The notes under the pieces: generated by a model
The model's database searches: none
What the model was told of the DNA's origin: nothing
What the model saw: the letters and a program-made list of their open reading frames with translations, nothing else
Made by a program: the position numbers and the translations under genes
Shown here: piece by piece, positions 1-10,528 of the stretch
Position numbering within the stretch: position 1 is the stretch's first letter
How the letters are laid out: each line of letters starts with the position of its first letter
Assembly: GCA_014904985.1 (NCBI GenBank)
Contig: MU129107.1
Coordinates: forward strand, 62,686-108,504
Direction of reading: 5' to 3'
Origin: Hydnum rufescens UP504
Lineage: Eukaryota; Basidiomycota; Agaricomycetes; Cantharellales; Hydnaceae
Length of the DNA: 45,819 nt

Positions 1-1476
1 AAGAAAGAGAAGATCCCGACCTCCGCAGGTTACAAAAAGCCCGTGCGGCGAAGCCATATGAGTTCCTAAAGCCACCTTGAAGCAGGTCCACGACGCAGTT
101 CCAAAGGAGCTGGACAAGAAGAAGCACCATCAAAGGTATCGCCTGGGCTCTCCGCGATGCGTTGATGTCGCTTCAATCTATCAGGTTCGTTCTCTCTCTC
201 GCTTGATCGAAGCAGGCGCAGTGCTGTAGCCGTTATGATCAGGCTGCCAAATATATCGACCCTTCGTTACTGTGCTGAAAGGGAGAGATGTTAATCCATG
301 GCGGTGTTCATCGTCAAGTGGTCGCTCTGGTCAACATACTGGTTCTCCAGGGGCTCACCGGCGCCGGCATCTTCACCCTAGGGCATGATGCCGGTCATGG
401 CTCTCTATCTGATCACCAATTCGTAAACCATACTATCGGTTTCATCGCACACACCTTTATTCTCGCCCATATTTCTCTTGGCGACACTCCACCACCTTCA
501 TCGTGAGTTTCCCCAACGTGGATTCGCTTTCTGAGGCTGATCATAATATACATTCCTTCCAGACAAGCTTCAGGTCCATGGAACGCGATGAAAACTACCT
601 CCCCAAGACCCGTAGTGAGCTTAAAATGGCGCCAGAGTCGGTCATGAAGAAGGCCGACTACGAGGAGATCTTTGGCGAGACCCCCTTCTACACCCTCACA
701 CGAATGGCCATCATGCAATTCCTCGGATGGCAATTATACCTCACGATCAATGCCCTTGGAAGCACAGCGTACCCGCCAGGAACAAACGTAAGTCAACCTG
801 ACGTGTGAAATTCTCGGGTTTCCCAGATTCTCACGCATTCCCTGTTTCTGCAGCACTGGAATCCATCGTCCGCCCTGTTCCGGAAGAGTGACCGTATCCC
901 AATCATCATTACCAACACTGCTCTGTGTCTATGGGCTACATGTCTTGCCGTATGGACCTATAACACTAGCCTTCTGACGTTCATCAAGTTCTATCTTGTC
1001 CCTTACGTGCTTCTCAACCACTGGGTCGTCATGTTCACCTATCTCCACCACACTGACCCCACCCTTCCTCACTTCCGGAAAGATAGCTGGACTTTCCTCC
1101 GGGCGCTGTCACCACCATTGATCGACCTCTTATGGGTTGGATGGGCCGCTTCTTCTTCCATAACATTTCTCACGACCATATTGCGCATCACTTCTATTCT
1201 TCTGCCCCCTTCTACAACGGCCCCGAGATCACCAAGTACGTCCGCAAGGCTCTCGGTGACGAGTACAACTACGACTCCACGAATACTTTCCGGGCGCTGT
1301 ACCGATCATTCACAAACTGCGAGGTATGTCTCTCGTGACTTGGCGAGCCCCTATTCTCATGTGCCTGACTACATCCCATCCAGTTTGTCGAAGATGATGG
1401 TGGCATCGTTATGTGGAAGAACCGGGAGGGAAAGGCCGTTCGGAAGGTTGCAGGTGAGGTCGATAAGATGGAGTAG
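1..1476 (+). pseudogene. Broken delta-12 fatty acid desaturase-like gene, copy 1 (5' end outside window)
   Basis: The family comprises ER membrane di-iron desaturases that introduce a double bond into oleoyl chains. Recognisable blocks are a first histidine box HDAGH (near 388-402), a SMERDENY block after an intron (near 578-600), a YLHHTDPTLPHFRKDSW block (near 1040-1090) and a third box HIAHH (near 1174-1188). The protein ends at a stop at 1474-1476. Introns include 789-853 and one starting at 1324. The frame breaks repeatedly when compared with the intact copy at 19370-21088: near 35-80, near 120 (one extra base), near 345, around the second histidine box at 470-500 (bases missing, so the box is out of frame), near 567 and near 1100. 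The short first exon seen in the other copies would lie left of the window. It is closest to copy 4 by eye. Pseudogene is the simplest reading; clustered sequencing indels are the alternative. Confidence 0.85.
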
Positions 1477-1625
1477 CCATAGTGGCATAGACAATGGTTC
1501 TAGGATATTTTAGACGTATTTCCATCGCATCCTGGTTGAGTATTTCGTAGGTCTGTAACACTTTCCATCGCTTCGGCGTCATCTGCATTGTCCACATGGA
1601 AGAAAGCAGCTCTACGTGAGGATTT

Positions 1626-2412
1626 CTAAGAGCCCAGCACGCTATTTACCCGCCCCAAGCGCTCAAAGTCCAGCCCATAGCACTCTCCACTGGGTTCTGG
1701 GATCACGACGAACCCGATGCGCTTGTAGAACTGCCGAGCCTCATCATTGTTGGGATCGATCATGAGATGCACCCCTCGTCCCCCAAAGCGCCGAATGTGT
1801 TCTGCGGCCTTCGAAGAATTAAGAGAGCACTTGACTTCCGTCCGCCAAGCTCATTGATTATCGATATTAGGATCTACCTTATCGATGAGACGTCGTCCCC
1901 ATCCTTTGCGTTGAGCTTCGGGGAGCAAATTGACATGCATATGTGCTGGATAGGCTGCCACAACCGCGTCCGGTGTCAAAGTTGGCCGTGCAAACGCTCT
2001 GCAGACCTCAATGTCTCTCTCAGTGCCTTTCCCCCCCACCTGTATATGTAGCAGGAACGACACATCAGCGCGATTCATATCATCATCTCTAAGCTTCCCT
2101 GAAAACGGACAGGATATTTATCTCGCAAGCCAGGCCACCATTTTTCTCCAGCTTCCTCCTCATATTTCCGAGTGTCCACAGCGCCACAAATATACCCCAA
2201 GATTCGTTCTGGCCCCCCTTTTCCTACGTCCACTTGGAGGACATAGGCGAACGTGGAGGAAAGTCGGAAGTAAGGTTCCGCCAACGGAGACCTAGGAGTT
2301 CGGGATGTGAGTAGAGTCCCTCTGCAGACTTTCCCGCATTTCCGGTTGAGAGGCAGATTTTGGACACGGCTGGAGCGTCTTCCGCAGTTCCTTCTCGTAT
2401 ACTCCAATCCAT
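1626..2412 (-). CDS. GNAT-family N-acetyltransferase (one apparent frame break)
   Basis: GNAT enzymes transfer acetyl from acetyl-CoA to amines; the substrate here is unknown. The ATG at 2412 opens MDWSIREGTAEDAPAVSKIC, a typical fungal GNAT N-terminus. After about 40 residues the frame must shift by one base near 2290 to continue with AEPYFRLSSTFAYVLQ. An intron (GT..CAG, about 2115-2044) follows KYP. The next exon holds VVAAYPAHMHVNLLPEAQRKGWGRRLID, whose Q-R-K-G-W-G segment is the acetyl-CoA pyrophosphate loop (motif A). A last intron then leads to GVHLMIDPNNDEARQFYKRIGF (motif B region) and a stop at 1626-1628. The order of motifs and about 210 residues fit the family. The frame break near 2290 is either a single-base sequence error or early decay. 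The gene runs convergent to desaturase copy 1, about 150 bases from its stop. Confidence 0.75.
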
Positions 2413-2484
2413 GGGTGGTGGTGGTGGCGGTGATAGTTTGGCCTCGGTAGTTTCCGAAGCCCGAGCTCTTCAAGCAGAGCCAAG

Positions 2485-3180
2485 TAAGGCTCCACGGTGT
2501 TACTATTAAATCCATATTATAATATATTATAATAGCATACTATTAGTATTAATTACTGGCAGGCCTGTAATACCTGTGTAATGAGTACTAATATATTAGT
2601 AATAGGTTGTTGTGCACAGGCTCAGAACTGGCCAGAGACTGGCCCCATACTCCCAGAGAGGCCTGGGAACTATTTCTTGATCATTCCGGACTCAGGTGTC
2701 GGCCATCAGAATTTTTTGAAAATTATTTTTAACTATCTGTGACCCGATTACTGTATCTCCCTCGCACCACCCTCAAACCTTCCTAGGTGGCCTGCCTGCC
2801 TTGACTCTTTGCAACCCTCTCTGGCTCTCCACATGATTCCAGTCCCAAATGTGTTGAATGTTTATGCACTCTAGAGGTCTCTGGAAGACAATTAAAAACC
2901 TTCCTGGAACTGAAAGCCAAAGCTTCCTATTTTGGTAATAATATTCTCGGCATGTTGCGGCGGTGAGTGCAGTTGAAATCTTGAGCTCCTACACTTTGCT
3001 TCTGTCCCCATGACTATCCCAAGTGTCCCTCTGCATCCCTCCAGGCTTCCTGCAGTGTTTTGACAGGTACAGCACTTCCCATCTATTAGTAATATATTAT
3101 AATAGGTTATAATATATTATATTTTCTAATATATTAGTTTTTTTCAAGGAGTAATAGTTAATCTAATAGGTGGAGCCTTA
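2485..3180. mobile_element. Non-autonomous hAT-type element (MITE), 696 bases
   Basis: The ends are perfect 11-base terminal inverted repeats: TAAGGCTCCAC at 2485-2495 and GTGGAGCCTTA at 3170-3180. They are flanked by an exact 8-base direct repeat GAGCCAAG at 2477-2484 and 3181-3188. An 8-base target duplication is the hallmark of hAT elements. Just inside both ends are AT-rich TATTATAA-type palindromic tracts (2505-2600 and 3080-3145). I see no transposase coding sequence. The middle (2690-3070) is unremarkable sequence. Confidence 0.85.
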
Positions 3181-3187
3181 GAGCCAA

Positions 3188-3277
3188 GGTATCACTCAGG
3201 CGCAGCTCAATGCGCTCAATCCTTTCATCGACTCAAACTGCGACTTGATGCCCGGGGAGAATCTTTGCATGGGTTAA
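3188..3277 (+). pseudogene. 3' remnant of a LysM-domain coding sequence
   Basis: Immediately right of the hAT element, frame +2 reads GITQAQLNALNPFIDSNCDL and then MPGENLCMG followed by a stop at 3275-3277. This matches the second half of a fungal LysM chitin-binding module (GIT..QL..LNP.ID..C.L.PG..LC.G). The first half is not evident left of the element: the same frame hits a stop at 2448-2450. It is a short fragment, either an orphan exon end or what remains after insertion and decay. LysM proteins are secreted and bind chitin or peptidoglycan, but no function can be claimed for a 29-codon piece. Confidence 0.5.
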
Positions 3278-3429
3278 AACGGCATTTTGTCTGATACATG
3301 TCTCTGTATTACATTTGTTTTCTCGAGGTGTATTTATTCGAAGTAAAATATACGACCGTTTTTCGTAGGTTCTGGTAATTCAAGAATGGCATGCTGCGTG
3401 ATAGCTAGCTTTTCGGCCTGGTGACTCCT

Positions 3430-5028
3430 TCAAGGCGAAGGGTCGTCTGCACGTACCCAAAGGGCATGGGCTCTCTGTGTTCCATCCGGGGCCTCATCAT
3501 ATTCGACACCCGACGGTAACTCCTCGACATCACTGCCGCTGCTCCCATCGCTGTCGTCCATGTCTTCATCCTCATCCTCATCCTCTTTCGAGAATGGTAT
3601 CGAGGTGCGCCTGCCACTCTGGCGGCGCTCTCTGCGGCCATGGATATTCTTGATCGAAGATTTCGCCATCAACGGCACAATGAGATCGACGAGTCACGAC
3701 CTTGACCTGAGCACGGCCATCCACAAGCTGTGCACTCCAGTCTGCTCTCTCGGAAGGCTGCTTCGACAGTAGCGAAGCGAGGAGGGTTTGATTGAAGTCT
3801 AGGACAAAAGATCGTGGTTTGTCCAGCGACTGTCTTTGCTATTCACTAGGACGCGAGTGGCGCAGACAGATGGCATGCGGGACACGCTGAATTCTATCGT
3901 TCGAGCGTCATTCGGATAATTAAATACCTCGCGCAGCCCAGGTGGGTCCCGTGTGGTTGCAGATGACTACAGGAACAGTCAGCGAGAAGAAGTGCTCAAA
4001 GACAGTCTTAAAATGTACAGGTATATCTCCCAAAAGGAGCTCGCTTTTGAAGATCGTGATACGGCTGCCGCTATCGTGATTGTGGACGATTATCGGACCC
4101 GGAGTCGAGTGCTCGTTCGCCCAAGATTATGGGATATACTACTCTGGATCAGTGTGTTGACCCTGATAGAACTGGAGAGGTTCTTCTTCATCTTCTGCGT
4201 TCGTCGAGAACCCACAAAGCACAGCACCAAAAGGATTAAATGCTAGGCTGCTGGCCAGGACGATCTTGTGGGGATTGATATATTCGAAGTCCGCAGAATG
4301 CTGTGAAGAAAAAGTCAGGGAATGAGGATGACAATGAAGGAATAATCATTGTACTGTAATCCTTCCGAGGCGAGTTTGAGGTATCTTGACCATACGAAGA
4401 TCCCCGGTGTCTGCGTTCCAGGTAGCGATCGTCTCTGCAGCGAGATTATTCGGCAAGTCATTGGTATATCCTGCCTCGTAATCCAGGCGGCGAAAATGTA
4501 TCGCAGAAGGGATACCCTCCCAATTTGGTGAAACAGGGTCTCTTGAAGTCACGCAAAGAGAGGCTGTCGGCCCTAGCACAGATAATTCCCCATAGCTAGC
4601 TTGGGCCGGACAATGACGTGCGCGAAGAAGCTCTCCGGTCCCGCTGTGAGCTCGGAAGTAAACACCGGAGTTACTTATGCTAGAGATTCAGTACGACATA
4701 TTACGATGAAAATTAGATACACTGACCACCACTCGGCTGTCACGAAACCGACATCGGGTACGATGGCTAGACGGTGGGCTGCGTAGTCAAGTTCGGCGAC
4801 ACGCTCCAAAGAAACCATCTCCGATTGCGTATCTCGAGCAGATGTCGTGTTAGCCATGTATATAACCGTCCTTGGGTTTTCTGATGATGAGAACGCCCTC
4901 CAGAACAGTATCTGGTCGTCCAGCACGGACCAGCCTTGTCGTTCCCGACCTTGCTGCTTCAAGTCTGGGTCATCCACTGGCCAAACAAGGGCTTTGACCA
5001 GGGTTGGCTTTCCATCCAACCAGACCAT
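3430..5028 (-). CDS. Unrecognised multi-exon protein with acidic C-terminal tail
   Basis: The ATG at 5028 opens MVWLDGKPTLVKALVWPVDD, with an open first exon to about 4728. A GTCAGT..TAG intron (about 4727-4684) then joins in phase to a second exon running through GELSVLGPTASLCVTSRD and IPSAIHFRRLDYEAGYTND to KIPQTRLGRIT. A third exon (after an intron at about 4350-4296) begins HSADFEYINPHKIVLASS. Further exons down to about 3580 are less certain; one coding-looking stretch reads QTLLASLLSKQPSERADWSA. The last 150 bases can encode EDEDEDEDMDDSDGSSGSDV, an acidic nuclear-type tail, but in another frame. I do not recognise the family. It is probably a soluble protein of 400 residues or more. 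The 3' structure needs transcript data. Confidence 0.45.
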
Positions 5029-5359
5029 GACGGAGAGAAAAGCAGAACGTAGATGGAGAGGGCGGTCAATCGTTCGCAGTCAGAGTTTGGATTTTAAATT
5101 AAATCCCTGAATGCCGTGACTTAATACAGTGACGTAGCAATGTTACAGCGAGAACCACTCATAGACGTTGTGCCGAGTCTGTAGCGGTTTGTGAGAGAGC
5201 CTCAAACTCCGGACTTACAGTCAGATAAGGGGTCAAGTCAGTGACTCACACATTCTCGACTGCTTGAGTGAACCTCTTGTCTATCACTATCATTAGTCTC
5301 TGCCCCTTCACAGGTCTGCTGAAATATTTTAGTGCTGATCGTACTATGAACAAACAATA

Positions 5360-5615
5360 GGGGTGTTCATGCTGGTGAAAGTGAAGCAAAAGTGCCACTT
5401 TTGCTCAATTCTGTGAAGTGGCTCCAGAGGACAAAATCCAAAAGTCACCCTTTCAACCTCACTTTTGATCTTAATTTTGCTTTCCTGCATGAACACTCTT
5501 CAGAACTCCCAAAAGTAAAGTAAAAAGTGAAGCAAAATTGGAGACCAAAAGTCCCTCCACTTCTGTTACACTTTTGCCCCACTTTTGGTTTAACTTTTGC
5601 CAGTGTGAACACCCC
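5360..5615. mobile_element. MITE with long terminal inverted repeats and TA flanks, 256 bases
   Basis: The left end GGGGTGTTCATGCTGGTGAA and the inverted right end GGGGTGTTCACACTGGCAAA match closely over about 25 bases, and both are bounded by TA (5358-5359 and 5616-5617). The interior is rich in AAAAGTG/CACTTTTG words that pair across the element, so much of it can fold back. TA duplication plus small size suggests a Tc1/mariner-type non-autonomous element. There is no coding sequence. Confidence 0.75.
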
Positions 5616-5617
5616 TA

Positions 5618-7889
5618 ATGTGCCTAATGTAGGCTCTTTCATGGTTGTGTAGACATCCTGGGCTCCAGGTGTCCAGTCCATTGAGTGGTGGAAAGCTTTT
5701 ATTCCCTTGGTACCATGTCAAAGTATCCTATCTCCACATTGCAGTCCAGTGGCCTCCTGTGATATTCGATAGGAATTTTCGAAAGTGTGCATGTATGGAA
5801 ATAAATATTGCGTATATGGCGTATCAGTGTCGCCCGATAAGGGAAGGACAACTGAGGGAAGAAGCCGAGGCTCTGTCCCGGCATGTACCGGATTGGTTCG
5901 TGGCGCCGTGCAGCCGTGTCACGTCTCAACAGCGTGAATGACAGTGGACACTGTACTGGCCTGTGCTGTATTTCTTGTTTCCCCCACCAATACACATGCT
6001 TTGGTATGGTGCGCTTCCTGAGAGCCTTGGCTAATGGATATAAATCATTTCTGGTGTGATACACATTGCCCCTCTCCTTATCGGTGCTATGCTTGCTACC
6101 GCTTGACTATGAAAGTCCAGGATGGTCTTGCCTTCCTTGGTTTGGATGATGCGCCCGTCAATTATCCAGAGATAGTTCCCAACGTGATGGCATCTATGTC
6201 TCTTGGTTTATGATCGTCGATATCTGTTGAAATTTGGTCCAGGCAAGATTGGGCCCAATCCATCACTACTGGGATTCTGAACAACACCTATTTGACCGAG
6301 CTGTGGAGGCTGTGATAATTCAGATCCTATTTGCGCTTGATTGCTTCAAAATTTTCAGAATTATTTCCTCGGTCATCACAGACGTGGGATTCGGATGGAT
6401 CTTACCCGTCTGCGAGAGTACCATAATCTTTTCCCTTGGATATTGGCCCTCTATCTGGATACGTTTCTTCATTCTTCCGACGTCATTTCCGGTATTTTGT
6501 CCGTTTCTCCTTTACCTTTTCTCTCTCCCTGACTTCATCTCCGAAGTTGAGCTAATTTCAAGTGATGGTCTTTACCCAAGACGAGGGTTTAGAATACCGC
6601 GGCTTGTGGCCCTCGAGCCTCCCCTTTCTGGGTGTGTGGATATTGTGCCGCACAATCAGGAGCATCATTTCCACATTTATTCATGAGATTTGTTGACAGT
6701 CAATGCCCGAAGATACTTTCGGATGATCATCGATGATATTCGGCCTTCTATTTTAAATATCGCCTCTGGAGCTTAGGCGCAATTCATCACCTGGCATCAC
6801 TACTTTCTTGGTTTCTAAACACATCGCTATCGCTGCGATACGGTCATCTTATGGTGCCCCGCTGCACTTCCCATAGCACCAATCTCCGCGCTGTTCTATC
6901 GTTTGGCCGAAGATGAGCTCAAGCGTCTTGTTAGATTCATGAAGCCGTATCCACGACCGTTCTCTCTCATGTGCACACGTTTCGATCAAGGGATGGATCA
7001 CGTAGGGATCATTCATGCTGTACTGAACCAATCTTGCGGCCTCTAGCACAGATCTTCAAGCCCCGGGCGCGCACAGCTACTGTATGGCACCAACTTTCGG
7101 AGTAACGTCGCACATTCCGGATCATGGGTGTGCACCACATTTTGAGCGAGTCCACTTGACCTCATTATGACTTGATGTGATTTGGTGATGGATGGTATTA
7201 ATATATTGGTGCGAGTTCAAAGTCATTTCGCGACGTTCATCTTGGTATTTCTCGATCTGCCTTCCCATTGCGGGATTTCCAAATCCAGTGCGCAGTGTCA
7301 ATCTTCTCCAACGTCGTCGGTAACCAACGCCTGACGGTGTCCGGCTAGTGCGACGATGCCGTTTCTACGAGCGTTTGTTGTGGGTGTATGTCGTCGAGCA
7401 CCGCCTGCAGTGTACGTTTTTTTGCATTTACATAATGGCCTTAAGATCCGCTGGGTGCACGTGCGAGCATCACAGTCTAGTTCACTGTCTCCCAAAGAAG
7501 CAGGACTCGTGTAGATCACACATTGGGATACACAAATACGTATTTTGAAAGAATCTGATTTATATTGTGGGAAGTCGGAGAAGGCGCTCAGAGCACTCTG
7601 CCTCTACGGTTAGACAACGACAGTAGGCGCAGTAGGTTAAAAGGCAACTAAAGGGAGATTATCAACGAATGCATGGATCAAGAGTTGGGGACAACATCTA
7701 GGTAGATGTGTGAGGGGCAGGGCGGAACTTCAGTGCGAAATTGAGTCTGCATCCGAGTAATTGGGGAATTGACAAGGAATATGTCACACGGGAATAGGGA
7801 CTCCGAATGGCTTTCACAGAAGCCACCACCTTTTGTGCGCTTCCAATTGGCGGATTCTACATCCTATTCTCCCTCCGTAACTGCAGGTC
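5618..7889. other. 2.3 kb without a supportable gene
   Basis: Only scattered short open frames occur. Two minus-strand pieces look protein-like: one around 7049-6849 (LEAARLVQYSMNDPYVIHPL) and one around 6195-6045 containing LWIIDGRIIQTKEGKTILDF. No continuous exon structure links them, so they may be relics of one or two decayed genes. I could not assign a family. The last 250 bases presumably hold the promoter and leader of desaturase copy 2. Confidence 0.4.
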
Positions 7890-9993
7890 ATGTTCGATCT
7901 CTTCCTCTTTGACGACGCGCCAGAGTCAGTGATAACCCCCCTTCAGCCGCGATTGACAAGCTTTCGGCGTAGGCTAAACTGTGTGGGAACCTTCTTTTTC
8001 CAGGTACAAGGCGATTGAATCAAAGCCGTATACTCTACCCAAGACGACTCTCAAGGAAATCCATGAGGCTACCCCGAAATGGGCTCATGAGAAGAAAACG
8101 TTCACCTCCCTCTACTACATCGCCCGGGTATTCTTCTGGGCCACGGTCTTCTATGTCTGTCAACAATTTGCTTCTCGGAATCCGAACTCTCTTCTTATGG
8201 AGGACTGCTTTTTCCTAGACGTACGCGACTTACATTCCATCACTAGTCAGCCTAGTCGAGCCATTCGGTCCTCGGGTCACATTTTGGACGAAGTGGGCCC
8301 TGTGGGTGAACTACTGGTGGTGGCAAAGTCTCGTTGGCTGCGGCTTCTGGACACTGGCGCATGAGGTAATTGTTTAAGCAGTTATCTGATCCGTTCCGCA
8401 CCAGGCATTCAATCCACCAACCGATAGGCCGGGCACAGCACTCTTTCTCCCTACCAGGCGTTTAACCACACGGTTGGATATACGCTCCATTGTCTAGTAC
8501 TTGTTCCATACTACGGCTGGCGCTATTCCCACAACTTGCACCGTATGCCCCATTTCCCCAACTTTTTGTCAGAAGTACCATTTTTGTTTGACCACGTGCG
8601 CTTGTCAATTAGATAAGGCAACGGCGTCTATCGAGCGGGACGAAAACTTTTGCCCCTCCACCCGCACGGAATTTGGGCTTCCCCCCGCACATGAAGCCCA
8701 ACCGGCCAATTACGACGATGTCTTCGCCGAAGTCCCCATTATCACTTTATTTCGCATAGTCGTTCAGCAGCTCCTGGGACTTCAGGCTTATCTGGCTGTT
8801 AACGCTCTCGGTAACAAGTAAGTGGAGTCGGACCTGGGCCTTGGACCGCTCTGACTTGAATCACATTGTATCAGAATGTACCCCGCTGGAACGAACGTGA
8901 GCTCTCCTTCCCATTGCGGTATCCTGAAAACTGACTTCATCGTCATCTCATCATCTCATCTTATAGCACTACACGGTCAGCTCCCCGTTGTTCAAACAAG
9001 ACGGTTAGGCATCGTTGCCCTTCGTCCTGCACTGGGACATGCCACTGACGTCATATATAGCCTCCAAGATCGCTATCCTCTTGCAAAACACGGGGATCAT
9101 CACTGTGGCTTCTGCACTCGGGTACTTTGCGTACAAGACCTCGTTCAAACATCTCGCAATGATTTACATAATTCCATTTTTCTTGACCAATCACTGGTTA
9201 GTTCTAGATCATGATGTGTTGTGTCGTGTATTGATGGCGATTTGATGACTTTAGGATCGTCGCCCTGGTCTTCGTATGTTCCTTCCTGGCCACTGACAAA
9301 TATGTTGCCAAATGACTGATCGCATACCTTTTGTTTTTCTAGTTGCAACACACCGACCCGATCCTGCCACATTTCCGTAAGGGAGGCTGGACGTTCCTTC
9401 GTGGTGCCACAGCAACGATTGACCGCGTACGTTATCATTGGTCTGAACCACGAAATATATCGCTGAATTATGATTGCGCCGAATGTAGCCCCTCCTTGGC
9501 TGGATGGGCCGTTACTTCCTCCACAATGTGCATCCATTGCCCTTCAGCTGCTGTGCTACATTTCAAATTAACGAGACGTACTTGGATTATAGATCTCGCA
9601 CGATCATGTCACCCACCATTTCTTCTCTCAAATTCCTTTCTGTGAGTTTGACTCGCCTCGTGTCTTGCGCACGGACTTGGTCCAAACCAATTCGACTTCA
9701 CAGACCACGCCCCATATGTGACAAAGGAAATTAAGAAGGTTCTTGGGGATGACTATTGCTATGATCGTACGAACACCTTCCGAGCCTTGTATCGCAACTT
9801 CACCAAGTGTGCGTTCATCGAAGACGAGTTAAGTTTCATTTCATGATTTTCTGTTTTGGTGTTCGTGACCACTCATGATGCCGTATGCAGAGGGGACATT
9901 GTTTTCTACCGAAATCGCAAAGGGATTCCGACTCGACACATGGATGGGAGTGCCAGCCCCATTCCTGCGGACCCCGCATCAAACGTGAATTAG
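7890..9993 (+). CDS. Delta-12 fatty acid desaturase-like protein, copy 2
   Basis: This is a predicted ER multi-pass di-iron desaturase acting on oleoyl chains. The start ATG at 7890 gives the tiny first exon [11 protein letters not shown], spliced in phase to [20 protein letters not shown]; the same exon-1 boundary (P-E|Y-K) occurs in copies 3 and 4, which supports it. The three histidine boxes are HEAGH (split by an intron near 8364-8428), HNLHH (reconstituted across the intron starting at 8540) and HVTHH (near 9612-9626). Hydrophobic segments flank boxes 1-2 and precede [11 protein letters not shown]. The C-terminus [14 protein letters not shown] ends at a stop at 9991-9993. It reads intact only with about a dozen short introns, more than copies 3 and 4, including one within the segment after SSPLFKQD. 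Residue spacing and length match the family. Regiospecificity cannot be read from sequence. Confidence 0.85.
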
Positions 9994-10528
9994 GAAACTT
10001 CGGTATCAAGGACGGACCATTAGTCTGCGATCTTTTTGAGTTTCTTGTGGTTTGTTGTCGCGTAGAGATCATTTCCTTCACATCATATCCCCATTTCATA
10101 ACCAGTTATGGTGGATGTTGTATATACTCTTTGTTGTTATCCCAGATAGAGAAGTCAGGTGGCGAATTTCAGAGGCCTGTGGGGATTGCATCCGACGCGA
10201 GAGAAAATGAGACGTACCGATATCTGAACCGCTTCGTCTACCTCTGAAAGAGCTCTGTATATGCACAGCGATCCGACTTGGCCAAACTTGGAGACAACGG
10301 CTCTCCACATCAGCCTGTATCTGGAGCAATATCCGACAGCAACTGTGGCTCTCGAATCTTGGTAACGAGATCTGTATCCTTTACACAGACAAGCACTGCC
10401 AGGCACACGTGTCTACACTGGCAGTTACACTGGCGCGTAGAATACCTAGATTCTTTCCGAGGCAGTCTCGTAGGCGCCTTTGTTTTTGTCCATTTTCCAC
10501 GCCGTGAACAATTTCGCGAGATTAGATA
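9994..10528. other. Intergenic region upstream of the EOS1-like gene
   Basis: About 530 bases separate the stop of desaturase copy 2 from the ATG at 10529. I see no coding stretch, element ends or RNA structure in it. It presumably carries the terminator of one gene and the promoter of the next. Confidence 0.5.

Noticed and set aside
6234..6686. 150-codon plus-strand hydrophobic open frame
   Set aside because: No plausible start context, the composition looks like chance, and no family is recognisable.
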